Below are positions 1 through 8,039 of a DNA stretch of 64,000 bases, piece after piece (position 1 is the first letter of the stretch; each line of letters starts with the position of its first letter). The translations under genes were made by a program, and so were the position numbers. This DNA is from Paenibacillus psychroresistens. GTDB lineage: Bacteria; Bacillota; Bacilli; Paenibacillales; NBRC-103111. The notes below the pieces were generated by a model. The model had not been told where the DNA came from. It saw only the letters and a list, made by a program, of their open reading frames with translations, and ran no database searches. The DNA is taken from contig NZ_CP034235.1 in the NCBI RefSeq assembly GCF_009728935.1, positions 5,655,501-5,719,500 of the forward strand, in the 5' to 3' direction.

Positions 1-77
1 TGGAGTATTACTCCAAAATTCTAAGAATTCCACTTTAGAATTTATTCGTTAAACGAAAGTTCAATATTATGATTAAT

Positions 78-104
78 GGGTTGCTGAATGCAGCCCATTT
101 TTTT
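78..104 (+). terminator. Intrinsic terminator of a gene left of the window
   Basis: A 7-bp stem (GGGTTGC with GCAGCCC, one G-U pair) encloses a 5-nt loop and is followed on the plus strand by a run of seven T. The U-tract lies only on the plus side, so it should end a rightward transcript that begins before position 1. Nothing else was seen in bases 1-123 apart from short AT-rich inverted repeats. Confidence 0.6.
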
Positions 105-123
105 GTCAGTAAAAACTCCCCAT

Positions 124-654
124 TTAATTGGACAGATAATTTTCATTATACCACTTTCTAAGCTGATTAATTTGAGCCTGATGATAGCGGCTATGGTCAG
201 CCATATGCCATATGCCCCAGCGTATGGTTGCTTGCTTTTCATTTTCATGTCCAAAAGTAACAACGTTATCTAAATCAGAATCTGTTAATTGTGAGCATGT
301 ATCTTTCATCATTTTTACTACATCTTAGTATTTAGACATAAGTGTGTTCAAAGACATCCCTTTGACCATGGGAAGCCTATTATTTGCATCTAACATGGGG
401 CCATATTGCTCTTTTAAATGATGAGGAAGTGGTTGATCTTTCATTCTATAAACCCAATTAAGATCAACGTACATAATATGTTTTATTAATTGTGCGGTAC
501 TATTAAAGTTGTTATTTAGCCCCTTATAATCTACTTCTTCATTCGACATGCCATCAGTGATTACTTGTAGTCGTTGGCTATTCTCTTCCACAGCGGAATA
601 TAATATTCCCACAATAGGTGACATATTTGCTTCGCCTTGTAAATCATAAAGCAT
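124..654 (-). pseudogene. DinB-like protein, interrupted by an in-frame stop
   Basis: Two stretches in the same frame, 654-325 and 324-124, join into one DinB-like (YfiT/DinB four-helix bundle) protein if the TAA at 325-327 is read as a sense codon. The first part carries the helix with LIKHIMYVDLNWVYRM and the second carries the family signature HMADHSRYHQAQI, which supplies the remaining metal-binding histidines. The likely original codon is CAA, so a single C-to-T change would explain it. The start was set at the ATG at 654, behind GAGGGAG; an ATG at 696 that overlaps the upstream pentapeptide gene and one at 624 are alternatives. DinB proteins are often thiol-dependent transferases, but this copy lacks an intact fold unless the stop is suppressed or is a sequencing error. 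Confidence 0.7.
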
Positions 655-676
655 CCTAGTTTCTGCTCCCTCGCTT

Positions 677-1105
677 TTATTTACCTGCAGATGCATGCTG
701 TTTGATTAGATTTTCGATATTAATTCCATTTATGACCAAACCAGTAATGTCGCAGTTCTCCAGCTTCACATTCGTTAGATTACATTCAGTAAACACACCT
801 TGTTTTAATGAACAGTTCCTGAATTGCAATGGATTTCGTTCTTGTTGATCCGACTCTGGCTGATCCTTATCAGAGAAACCTATATGGTTAAATTGGGCTC
901 CCCCCCATTGTGCACCATCAATAACCAAATCACTCAGATTCGCATCAGAGATACTCATACCCGTCAGGTTGACATCGCTCAACGTCACTCCAGATAGATT
1001 GGCACATTGAAAAGAGACCTGCTCCGCTCGCACATTCTTAAAGCTAGACCCAGTGATATCTGAGTTTATGACGGTTATTATCTTCTTTTCGTTTTCCAAT
1101 AGCAC
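677..1105 (-). CDS. Pentapeptide-repeat protein
   Basis: The product (about 142 residues) is built from approximate five-residue repeats of the A(D/N)LxX kind, for example ANLSGVTLSDVNLTGMSI and ANLSDLVIDG, then a charged break (DKDQPESDQQER) and a second short run with CSLKQGVFTECNLTNV. Such repeats fold as a right-handed quadrilateral beta-helix; some members protect gyrase, most have no known role. I chose the GTG at 1105 because AGGAGG lies 8 nt before it; the TTG at 1111 would be only 2 nt from that site. The gene abuts the DinB pseudogene downstream, so the two probably shared a transcript. The function is unknown. Confidence 0.75.
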   Translation of the reverse strand: MLLENEKKIITVINSDITGSSFKNVRAEQVSFQCANLSGVTLSDVNLTGMSISDANLSDLVIDGAQWGGAQFNHIGFSDKDQPESDQQERNPLQFRNCSLKQGVFTECNLTNVKLENCDITGLVINGINIENLIKQHASAGK

Positions 1106-1144
1106 TATCAAGACCTCCTAAAAGTTGGTATTTATTTATAATCC

Positions 1145-1173
1145 AGTATATATCAGAAAACCATGCTGTCCAA
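1145..1173 (-). promoter_or_regulatory. Possible sigma-A promoter of the pentapeptide gene
   Basis: On the minus strand TTGGAC and TATACT are separated by 17 nt, about 40 nt upstream of the GTG start. The -10 is good and the -35 is weak. Confidence 0.4.
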
Positions 1174-1315
1174 GCAATAGTTTGCTATGGGTATAACAAT
1201 AGATTTACTGATTGCAAAAAATGCTCTTTAGATTCTTGATTAATCCTAATCTCCTCTTTTTCGAACAAATCAATCTTGCAATACAACAACTTCAACTACA
1301 TAGCTAATAAGCTTT

Positions 1316-2131
1316 TCACCCATATTGGCTATCACTAGGTTTGGAGGAGCTTTTTATATTTTCAACATTCCAACTAATGAGGGTTGTGCTATCAATCGTT
1401 TTGTCATTATGTAATCCTCTTACAAATGAATTAATATTCCCTGATAAGTCATCTCCATGAAATAAGTTGTTAATAGTATTAACTTGCTGATCGTTTTGTA
1501 AGAATCCATCTGTAACCATTAGTATATTATTGAAACCAGTTCTAAGTTCTCTACGACCCGAAGAATAGCAAGGTACCTCTAGTTCGAAGGTATTCACTTT
1601 TCCAATCCATTCATAAAAATTTCGCTGATTTAACATATTCTGATTCCAGAAAAGCAAATCAGCATGAAATAAGAACAACATACAATCTCCAACAGAAAAC
1701 CACCATAAAAAATTGCTTTTTCTTACACATATTAAACAAGACGTCTCACCGCTTACTTTTTTGCAAGCATTTACAAAATTTTCAGATTTAAAAAATTCGA
1801 GAATACAGCTTTCAATATCTATGAAAAGATGCTTAATAGAACGATTTAATATTGAAAAAATATTCTCTTTTTCTTTTGTTAGTGTATTAATAATAAGTTC
1901 TGCACTTTCGCTGGAAGAATGTGCATCAAGTAGAATAACAAATTCCCAATCATTATTTGGATCACACCAAATAAGTAAACCGTCTTCATTTTTTGTTGCT
2001 CCTGCAGATTTACTTCCTCCATATCTCCCCATAGTTATATTTTTAAAACTCTCAACTGATGGCTGATCAAGAAAGTTATTCTCAGACCCTGTCCAATTAA
2101 TTTCTGAAACTTCATGTTTACTCATAACCAT
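1316..2131 (-). CDS. PP2C-like serine/threonine phosphatase domain protein
   Basis: The protein has 271 residues. It shows the short motifs of the PP2C fold in order: NEDG near residue 48, LLDAHS (in place of the usual DGHGG), SVGDCMLFLF near the middle, MVTDGF, and DSTTLISW near the end. The Asp residues that bind the metal pair in PP2C enzymes appear to be kept, so it may be active as a phosphoprotein phosphatase. There is no signal peptide and no membrane segment, so a cytosolic location is expected. It stands alone between the pentapeptide gene and a short unknown gene, with no kinase beside it. The start could be either ATG at 2131 or 2125; the ribosome binding site is weak for both. Substrate unknown. 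Confidence 0.65.
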   Translation of the reverse strand: MVMSKHEVSEINWTGSENNFLDQPSVESFKNITMGRYGGSKSAGATKNEDGLLIWCDPNNDWEFVILLDAHSSSESAELIINTLTKEKENIFSILNRSIKHLFIDIESCILEFFKSENFVNACKKVSGETSCLICVRKSNFLWWFSVGDCMLFLFHADLLFWNQNMLNQRNFYEWIGKVNTFELEVPCYSSGRRELRTGFNNILMVTDGFLQNDQQVNTINNLFHGDDLSGNINSFVRGLHNDKTIDSTTLISWNVENIKSSSKPSDSQYG

Positions 2132-2288
2132 CTTCTACACCACCATATTCAATCATTTTCCATTTATTTTATCATATAATCACTTCCAATTTATACCATT
2201 TCCCTAAAAAAGTCCAATAATCACAATCGATAATAATGTCAGCTTAGTTACTTTATTGCGTCTCAAGTCATTCGACCTCCCCAACATG

Positions 2289-2615
2289 CTACTTGGCTAT
2301 GAACCCTAAAAAGTCACCTGACTCGGCATCGATAATAGAAGTAACTTCACCTTTATATAACTTTTTGCCATCAACTTCGTGAGTTCCACTAAATTTAGAG
2401 GTTAAGACCCAAATCATTCGCTCAAGATCCGTATCATGTCTAACGCTGTTATCAATCCCTAAATCTATATATTCCTTGTATGTCATTAACTGTTTCCTTG
2501 TATTTCGTCCCCCCTTTTTTGCTAGTGCTTTATCGGAAACATAACCCGTTATTTCTTGTAATTTCATAAACTTCGATTTATCTTTATCATTATTTTTTTC
2601 ATAGTAATCCCTCAT
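2289..2615 (-). CDS. Hypothetical protein, possibly a gene remnant
   Basis: A 108-residue frame, charged at the N-terminus (many Lys, Asp and Asn), that ends with a hydrophobic strand pair around KGEVTSIIDAESGDFLGFIA. That ending resembles the closing beta-strands of PepSY-like secreted domains, where an IDAETG turn is common, but this is only a resemblance. Neither the ATG at 2615 nor the internal ATG at 2567 has a convincing ribosome binding site. A stop codon lies directly upstream and the terminator of the SMP-30 gene overlaps the region before the start. It could be the surviving 3' end of a longer gene. I do not recognise a function. Confidence 0.35.
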   Translation of the reverse strand: MRDYYEKNNDKDKSKFMKLQEITGYVSDKALAKKGGRNTRKQLMTYKEYIDLGIDNSVRHDTDLERMIWVLTSKFSGTHEVDGKKLYKGEVTSIIDAESGDFLGFIAK

Positions 2616-2619
2616 TCAA

Positions 2620-2665
2620 GAAATATAAAGCTGCACTCCTTTTATTAAATGGATGCAGCCTTTTC
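2620..2665 (-). terminator. Terminator of the gntR-lut-SMP-30 operon
   Basis: On the minus strand GCTGCATCC pairs with GGAGTGCAGC (one bulged G) around an 11-nt AT loop, followed by TTTATATTTCTT. It starts just after the stop codon of the SMP-30 gene. The U-tract is imperfect. Confidence 0.55.
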
Positions 2666-2671
2666 TACTTA

Positions 2672-3550
2672 TTAACCAGCAAATGAATAGGTTGGAGCAC
2701 CTGTAACATTAGTCTTGATTGCGAAAACACTGCCAGCCAATGGCTGAGTGGGATCACCTTCAGGGCCAATATCAACACTTGCTGTTGTAATATATAGGGT
2801 ATCCAATGCTTCTCCACCAAACGAGCATGAGGAGGTTTTTGCAACTGGAACTCGAACGATCTCGAGCAACTCACCCGTATGTGGATTCCATTTGGATACC
2901 TGCCAGCCGTCCCACTGTGCAACCCATAGCATTCCTTCCGCATCGCTGGTCATGCCATCAGGCAATCCGCCACCATCTGGTATTCTTACGACTACTCGTT
3001 TATTACTGATTGTACCTTCGGCTAATACGAAATCAAAAGCCACGACCTCGTACGTAGTTGAATCTATGAAATACATAATCTGATTATCTGGGCTCCAAGC
3101 GATACCATTGGAAATACTGACATTTTCCAACACCTTGCGACAGCTGAGATCTGTATCCAAACAATATAAAGCTCCTTGCTCTAGTTGACCATTGGTACTC
3201 ATAGTTCCTGCCCAAAAACGCCCAGCAGCATCACATTTTCCATCATTAAAGCGATTCCACGTAATCCCTTCTTCCGGATCCACAATAGCCGTCACCATTT
3301 CTGTTTCCAAATCGAGTGAATAAAACCCATTCTCCATCGCGAGAATGAACCCACCTGAAGCTCTGGGAACTGCAGCGCCTACTCTTTGTGTAAATTGAAT
3401 AAATCGATTGGACTGCTCTTTTGGATCATGAATATGTAATTTCATCTGTTCTATATCCACCCAATAAAACACTTGAGCAGCCGCATCCCAGCAAGGTCCT
3501 TCACCAAGTGTAGCCTTCACATCCACCACTAACTTCAATGATTCTGACAT
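2672..3550 (-). CDS. SMP-30/gluconolactonase family lactonase
   Basis: The protein has 292 residues, the normal size for the SMP-30/regucalcin/gluconolactonase beta-propeller family. The metal-site motifs are visible: LGEGPCWD with Glu17, RFNDGKCD near residue 100, SNGIAWSPD near 148 and PDGMTSDAEG near 197. Such enzymes hydrolyse sugar lactones (glucono-, xylono-, fucono- or rhamnono-lactone) to the acid. AGGAGGAG lies 7 nt before the ATG. It is the last gene of the operon that starts with gntR; the SDR dehydrogenase of the same operon could make the lactone from an aldose. The exact sugar cannot be read from sequence. It carries no signal peptide, so it acts in the cytosol. Confidence 0.85.
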   Translation of the reverse strand: MSESLKLVVDVKATLGEGPCWDAAAQVFYWVDIEQMKLHIHDPKEQSNRFIQFTQRVGAAVPRASGGFILAMENGFYSLDLETEMVTAIVDPEEGITWNRFNDGKCDAAGRFWAGTMSTNGQLEQGALYCLDTDLSCRKVLENVSISNGIAWSPDNQIMYFIDSTTYEVVAFDFVLAEGTISNKRVVVRIPDGGGLPDGMTSDAEGMLWVAQWDGWQVSKWNPHTGELLEIVRVPVAKTSSCSFGGEALDTLYITTASVDIGPEGDPTQPLAGSVFAIKTNVTGAPTYSFAG

Positions 3551-3568
3551 TGAATCTCCTCCTCAGAT

Positions 3569-4159
3569 TTAACTCTGATCATAATCTATTATAATAACAA
3601 AAACCTTCTTAGGTCCATGGACACCTACGTTTAGTTTACCATCAATATCTCCCGTTTTGCTAGGTCCTGAGATCAAGGTCACCGAACGTGTCTGACTCAT
3701 ACGCGGAGCAAGCAGCTTGAATACTTCAACTCGTTTAGCATAAATCCTATTCAAAGGGAGCACAGCAATATGCACATCTGGCAGCAAACTGACTGATCTG
3801 CTTTTCCCGGGTGATGATAACAACACCAAGGAACCCGTTTCCGCCACGGCATAATCCGTCCAGGTAACTCCTATTGTAACATTTTCCATGGCACTTACTA
3901 ATTCAGTTTTAGTTAATTCATCCTGATTCCACAAGATTTGCAGCTGAGTGTCTTGCGAGAGCAACGGGCTTAATGCCGTTAAACCTGGATGATTCCATAA
4001 CATCATTTTTCGAGCTTTTTCAGAAGCGCATATTCGTAAAATTTCCTCGGCAACCCCTTGCTTATCTGCTGCTACTGTAACATGCCCACCTACTTTTCTA
4101 AAGGCAGCTGTAAAGGTTTCTTGAATGTTTTTTTGGTATGCTGTATGATCTCCACTCAT
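3569..4159 (-). CDS. lutC: Lactate utilization protein C (LUD domain)
   Basis: This is a 196-residue LUD-domain protein. It carries the family signature TDYAVAETGSLVLLS, then SVSLLPDVHIAVLP, and ends with ISGPSKTGDIDGKLNVGVHG. LutC is the third component of the LutABC L-lactate oxidising complex described in Bacillus subtilis, which turns L-lactate to pyruvate in the cytosol. Its ATG overlaps the stop of lutB by 4 nt (ATGA), a sign of translational coupling. It lies between lutB and the SMP-30 lactonase in the same operon. Identification is firm; the assumption that the substrate is L-lactate rests on the family. Confidence 0.9.
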   Translation of the reverse strand: MSGDHTAYQKNIQETFTAAFRKVGGHVTVAADKQGVAEEILRICASEKARKMMLWNHPGLTALSPLLSQDTQLQILWNQDELTKTELVSAMENVTIGVTWTDYAVAETGSLVLLSSPGKSRSVSLLPDVHIAVLPLNRIYAKRVEVFKLLAPRMSQTRSVTLISGPSKTGDIDGKLNVGVHGPKKVFVIIIDYDQS

Positions 4160-5610
4160 AAATTCTCCCCCCTCACAGAATCAGAGTTAGCTTTAACGCC
4201 AGGCTTTGGCTTCTGCTCAGTCTTCTTCGATTGCTTATATTGCTGCAAAAAAGTTCGGCGGCTGAAAAGCGGGAAATTGCGCGTATTCGTCCAATTCTTC
4301 AAGCCAGGCAAGCGCATCGATAAATTATCTTTGCCCATGGCGAGAAGCTTAACACCCCAGTAAGCCGCTTTTTGACTCGATTTATACATGCCAAATGAAG
4401 AGAACGTAGCTGCCCATATTCGAAAAGCTAAAGCCTCTATTCGACCATGTTTTCCAGATTGTACATCTAGCTCACGGATATCTAATAAGAAATGATGCAA
4501 AGGAATCTTCACAGGACAAGCTTCATCACAAGCCCCGCATAAACTGGATGCATAGCTCAGCTCACCATGCTGCTCCATCCCGAGAATTAGAGGCGAGATA
4601 ACTGCCCCAATTGGACCGCTATATGGACTTTCATAGGCATGACCGCCAACTTGACTGAAGACAGGACATACATTAAGACATGCGCCACAACGAATACAAT
4701 TAAGTGCCTCTTGAAATTTAGTCCCAAGCAGCTTAGATCTGCCGTTATCGACGATAATCACGTAAACATCCTCGACACCATCGTTTTCTTCTGACAGTTT
4801 TGGACCGTTAATCATATTGATGTACATGGTTGATCTCTGGCCGTTAGCACCCGTAGTTAGCAATGTCAGCAAAGGATCAAGCTCTTCTAAAGTAGGGACA
4901 ATCCGTTCCATGCCCATAATGCTAATCTGTACTCTAGGCAATGTAGTGACGAATCTACCATTACCTTCATTAGTTAGTATGACGACTGTCCCCGACTCCG
5001 CAACAGCAAAGTTACAGCCAGTAATCCCAATATCAGCACGCATGAACGATTCACGAAGTATTTTTCTAGCAAATGCAACTAATTCGTCTGAATCTGTTGT
5101 TAAATCATAGTTATGATGATCGCGAAACAACTGTTGAATCTCTTCTCTGCTTTTATGAAGCGATGGCATGACGATATGAGAAGGCGGTTCGTCCGCGAGC
5201 TGGATAATAAACTCACCTAAATCGGTTTCAAACACCTCAATCCCATGCTCCTTAAGATGATGATTTAAATGTACCTCTTCAGATACCATTGACTTGGACT
5301 TAGCAACAGATTTAGCATCATGCTCTTTAGCGATATGCAGCACCTGATCAACGACCTCTGCAGCATCTTTAGCAAAAATAACCTTTACTCCATTAGCTTT
5401 AAAATTCTTCACTAATTCACGCAAGTGGACATCCAACTGCTCGATAGTTCGTGTACGTATTTCCTGACCTTGAGTTCTTAGCTGCTCATAATCGGGATTC
5501 AACGCAATATTATCCAGCCGGCCATTGCGCAGATTTCCGGTAACATTCCGCACAGATTTACGCAGAAAATCATTCTTCATTAATTGATGGATGGCTGTAT
5601 TAATTTTCAT
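4156..5610 (-). CDS. lutB: Lactate utilization protein B, iron-sulfur LUD protein
   Basis: The protein has 484 residues. An N-terminal LUD domain (about 60-300, with GITGCNFAVAESGTVVILT) is followed by two 4Fe-4S motifs, CIRCGACLNVCP and CGACDEACP, at about 310-380, and a C-terminal tail of the DUF3390 type. In B. subtilis LutB works with LutA and LutC to oxidise L-lactate and pass electrons onward through its clusters. It overlaps lutA by 11 nt upstream and lutC by 4 nt downstream, and AGGGGAT precedes the ATG. All cluster cysteines are present. The tail is rich in Lys and Gln and is not conserved in a way I can interpret. Confidence 0.92.
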   Translation of the reverse strand: MKINTAIHQLMKNDFLRKSVRNVTGNLRNGRLDNIALNPDYEQLRTQGQEIRTRTIEQLDVHLRELVKNFKANGVKVIFAKDAAEVVDQVLHIAKEHDAKSVAKSKSMVSEEVHLNHHLKEHGIEVFETDLGEFIIQLADEPPSHIVMPSLHKSREEIQQLFRDHHNYDLTTDSDELVAFARKILRESFMRADIGITGCNFAVAESGTVVILTNEGNGRFVTTLPRVQISIMGMERIVPTLEELDPLLTLLTTGANGQRSTMYINMINGPKLSEENDGVEDVYVIIVDNGRSKLLGTKFQEALNCIRCGACLNVCPVFSQVGGHAYESPYSGPIGAVISPLILGMEQHGELSYASSLCGACDEACPVKIPLHHFLLDIRELDVQSGKHGRIEALAFRIWAATFSSFGMYKSSQKAAYWGVKLLAMGKDNLSMRLPGLKNWTNTRNFPLFSRRTFLQQYKQSKKTEQKPKPGVKANSDSVRGENL

Positions 5611-6343
5611 AGGCTATCCCCTGAGCAATCGTCTGAATATAATGCTCGGCTGCAATATTCTTCTGCGTACGATTCATACGGCCTTGTATATTCATTAAAC
5701 AGCTATAGTCGCCGCTTATTACGGTTGATGCACCGGTAGCACTGATATGCTTGATCTTCTCATCAACCATTGCGGTTGACATTTCGGGCAGCTTCACGGA
5801 AAACATCCCGCCAAATCCGCAGCATTCTTCCCCGCAAGGCAAAGGGATAAGCTCCAAGCCTTCAATTCCGCTCATCAAAGATAATGCCTGAGATTTAGCT
5901 CCTAATCCACGTGTCATATGACAGGATGAATGGTAGGTTACTTGCTTCTCAAGTTTACCCGAGATCTGTTCAATACCGGCGATATCCACAATAAACTCAG
6001 AAAGCTCGTAAAACTTCTCAGCAAATGCTTCGATTTCTGCCTTTTTCAAGTGACTTTTCAATAAATCCGGATAGAAATTCCGAATCATCGAAACACAGGA
6101 GCCTGATGGGGAAACGATATAATCGTATTCCTTAAATTCTTTATATAACGCCAAAGCAACCTTGGCAGAATCCTTCTGATAACCAACATTATAACCAGGC
6201 TGCCCGCAGCACATCTGCTTCATCGGCACTTCGAGCTTAATATTCAATTTGTTAAATACATCGAGTACAGCAAAGCCGATGTCCGGGGATAAGCTATCCA
6301 CTAAACAAGTTACGAATAAAGCTACTCTTTTGTCCTCTAGCAT
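5600..6343 (-). CDS. lutA: Lactate utilization protein A, CCG-domain protein
   Basis: The protein has 247 residues from the ATG at 6343. It has the two cysteine-rich CCG domains of the GlcF/LutA family: QMCCGQPGYNVG near residue 44 with a paired SGSCVSM, and LPCGEECCGFGG near residue 180 with a paired HSSCHMTRG. These domains bind Fe-S clusters in related heterodisulfide reductase subunits. The longest frame starts at a TTG at 6361, but GGGAAGGGTG sits 9 nt before the ATG at 6343, and the resulting N-terminus matches known LutA proteins better. The site lies inside the last codons of the SDR gene, so the two are probably translationally coupled. Confidence 0.9.
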   Translation of the reverse strand: MLEDKRVALFVTCLVDSLSPDIGFAVLDVFNKLNIKLEVPMKQMCCGQPGYNVGYQKDSAKVALALYKEFKEYDYIVSPSGSCVSMIRNFYPDLLKSHLKKAEIEAFAEKFYELSEFIVDIAGIEQISGKLEKQVTYHSSCHMTRGLGAKSQALSLMSGIEGLELIPLPCGEECCGFGGMFSVKLPEMSTAMVDEKIKHISATGASTVISGDYSCLMNIQGRMNRTQKNIAAEHYIQTIAQGIAYEN

Positions 6344-6348
6344 GGAAG

Positions 6349-7134
6349 TCACCCTTCCCAATAAGCTGTATCTGGCAAGCTGCCATCCATCGTATATCCA
6401 CCATCAATGGTTAACGTCGATCCTGTCATGTACCACGATTCGTCTGAAGCTAGGAATAACGCTCCCCACGCAATGTCTTTCGGTTGTGCGATTGCTTTTA
6501 ACGGAATTCTTTTGAACAGGGCTTGTTTGACAGCAGGTGTATACATCGGTAAGGTCAATTCGGTAAAGGTTGCTCCAGGAGCAAGAATATTAGCCGTAAT
6601 CTGATGAGGCGCAAGCTCAGTAGCCAGTGTGCGTGTAAAAGATTCTACCCCACCTTTAGCCGCTGTATAAGCAGAACAGGAAGGTTCAGATAATGTAGCA
6701 TGAATCGAAGAAATATTAATAATTCTGCCTTGCCTATTACCTGCAATCATCGCTTTGGCTGCATATTTACTGCCTAGAAAAACACTAGTTAAGTTTGTAC
6801 GAAGAATACGCTCCCAATCTTCCTCAGGCGTATCGAGAACCTTACTCTGGAAAATAACCGCCGCATTGTTCACCATAATATCGATAGCTCCTAAACGAGC
6901 AACCGTCTCATTGATATAATGCTGCACCTGAGCTTTATCGCCGGCATCTGCTTGAATGAATAGAGCTTCACCACCAGCAGCCTCAATCTCTTGCACTGCT
7001 AGTGGACCTCTTACGGCATCGATGTCGGCAATACTTACTTTAGCACCCTCACCAGCAAAAATTTTGGCAATTCCAAAACCAATTCCTGCGGCTCCTCCTG
7101 TTATGACAGCTACCTTCCCAGTCAATCTTCCCAT
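6349..7134 (-). CDS. SDR-family NAD(P)-dependent dehydrogenase
   Basis: The protein has 261 residues, a classical short-chain dehydrogenase. It has the cofactor motif TGGAAGIG (12-19), NNAA (89-92), Asn114, and the catalytic Ser143, Tyr156 and Lys160 (YTAAK). Asp37 at the end of the second strand favours NAD over NADP in this fold. It resembles the sugar dehydrogenases (glucose, fucose or rhamnose 1-dehydrogenase type), but SDR sequence alone does not fix the substrate. It follows gntR by 18 nt and precedes lutA; GGAGG lies 7 nt before the ATG. With the lactonase downstream it could oxidise an aldose to a lactone. A 2-keto-3-deoxy-acid dehydrogenase role is the main alternative. Confidence 0.8.
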   Translation of the reverse strand: MGRLTGKVAVITGGAAGIGFGIAKIFAGEGAKVSIADIDAVRGPLAVQEIEAAGGEALFIQADAGDKAQVQHYINETVARLGAIDIMVNNAAVIFQSKVLDTPEEDWERILRTNLTSVFLGSKYAAKAMIAGNRQGRIINISSIHATLSEPSCSAYTAAKGGVESFTRTLATELAPHQITANILAPGATFTELTLPMYTPAVKQALFKRIPLKAIAQPKDIAWGALFLASDESWYMTGSTLTIDGGYTMDGSLPDTAYWEG

Positions 7135-7152
7135 GTATACGCCTCCAATTAA

Positions 7153-7851
7153 TTAGAATATTTTGTAGATAGCAATCATCTTTAATAGTCCGTCCAAGGT
7201 ATTGTCCAAATGCTGCTTTAAGGCCGCTTTTGCCCCAGCTTTATTCTTATCTAAGAGGTTGTTCAAGATCGCTTTATGCTCCTGCGACGCTTCCAGCATC
7301 CGTTGTGTATCCTGCAAATAATAGCCTCTAGCAATATGAACATGACAGTTCACATTTTCAAAAAGATTGATCATAATCGGATTATCAGTCGAATGTACAA
7401 TATGCTTATGAAAGAGCACATCACTTTCCATAATTAACGTGCCGTCATATTCTTCCGCTTTCAGCATTTCGTCCCACTTGGCAATTTCTAATTCAAATTT
7501 AGCTGTCTGCACGCAAAGCTTCTCGAATCCTAGCTCCAAAGCATACAGCTCATTCATTTCCCGATATTGAAAAAGATGAATCAAATCCTGCTTATAAATC
7601 CCTGTTACAAAAGTGCCTTTGCGCGGAAATGTCTTGATAAAGCCTTCAGCATCCAGTTTATTCAAGGCATCGCGGACTGGAGTGCGACTCGTATTCAATT
7701 GCTTGGCAATCTCATAAGCATCAAGCCGTTCATTTGGCGTAAACTCCCGCTTCATAATCATTCTTTTTAAAAGCGTATAGACGTCCTCTTTCATGTCGCC
7801 TGAATTCTCCAGTTCCGAAGGACTCAGCGTTAACTCCACATTATCAATCAT
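7153..7851 (-). CDS. GntR-family regulator with FCD ligand domain
   Basis: The protein has 232 residues. An N-terminal winged helix (about 22-85, with LNTSRTPVRDALNKLDAEG) is joined to an all-helical FCD domain (about 95-225). The FCD metal-site residues are kept: an Asp in ESDVLFHKHIV with its His, a His in SQEHKAI and a His in LKQHLDNTL. Regulators of this type sense small carboxylic acids; B. subtilis LutR, which controls lutABC, is of the same class. It is the first gene of the operon and so is probably autoregulated. A 9-bp palindrome overlaps its own -10 element. The likely inducer is lactate or a sugar acid, which is inference. Confidence 0.88.
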   Translation of the reverse strand: MIDNVELTLSPSELENSGDMKEDVYTLLKRMIMKREFTPNERLDAYEIAKQLNTSRTPVRDALNKLDAEGFIKTFPRKGTFVTGIYKQDLIHLFQYREMNELYALELGFEKLCVQTAKFELEIAKWDEMLKAEEYDGTLIMESDVLFHKHIVHSTDNPIMINLFENVNCHVHIARGYYLQDTQRMLEASQEHKAILNNLLDKNKAGAKAALKQHLDNTLDGLLKMIAIYKIF

Positions 7852-7879
7852 TCATTCACCTACTTTGCCGTTTGATTTT

Positions 7880-7901
7880 TGATATATTTCGTAATATATC
7901 A
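7880..7901. promoter_or_regulatory. Palindromic operator candidate for the GntR regulator
   Basis: A perfect inverted repeat, TGATATATT - tcgt - AATATATCA, lies 29-50 nt upstream of the gntR start and covers the -10 element and start region of the promoter at 7893-7921. The location is what repression by a dimeric GntR protein would need. Confidence 0.6.
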
Positions 7902-7921
7902 GATTGTATATTAAATCACAA
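7893..7921 (-). promoter_or_regulatory. Sigma-A promoter of the gntR-SDR-lutABC-SMP-30 operon
   Basis: On the minus strand TTGTGA and TATATT are separated by exactly 17 nt. The -10 lies inside the operator palindrome. About 40 nt of leader follow before the gntR start. Confidence 0.65.
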
Positions 7922-7971
7922 TGCTTTTTTTATTAAGTCCCGCTAGCTTGAGTTGATCAAACCTACTAGAG

Positions 7972-8016
7972 AAAAAAAACCAACGCTGGAATCAATGATC
8001 CGCTCCAGCGTTGGTT
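7972..8016 (-). terminator. Terminator of the first sugar ABC operon
   Basis: A perfect 13-bp stem (7978-7990 with 8004-8016, core CCAACGCTGGA) has a 13-nt loop and is followed on the minus strand by eight T. It separates the ABC operon from the gntR-lut operon. Confidence 0.9.
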
Positions 8017-8039
8017 CTTTTCCCAGAATCATCCCATAA

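Noticed and set aside
1..60. Inverted repeats TGGAGT/ACTCCA and AAATTCTA/TAGAATTT at the left edge
   Set aside because: Short and AT-rich, with no flanking duplications or transposase; no evidence of an insertion-element end.
42..263. Minus-strand frame of 73 codons
   Set aside because: It overlaps the DinB pseudogene in another frame and includes the plus-strand terminator; no ribosome binding site.
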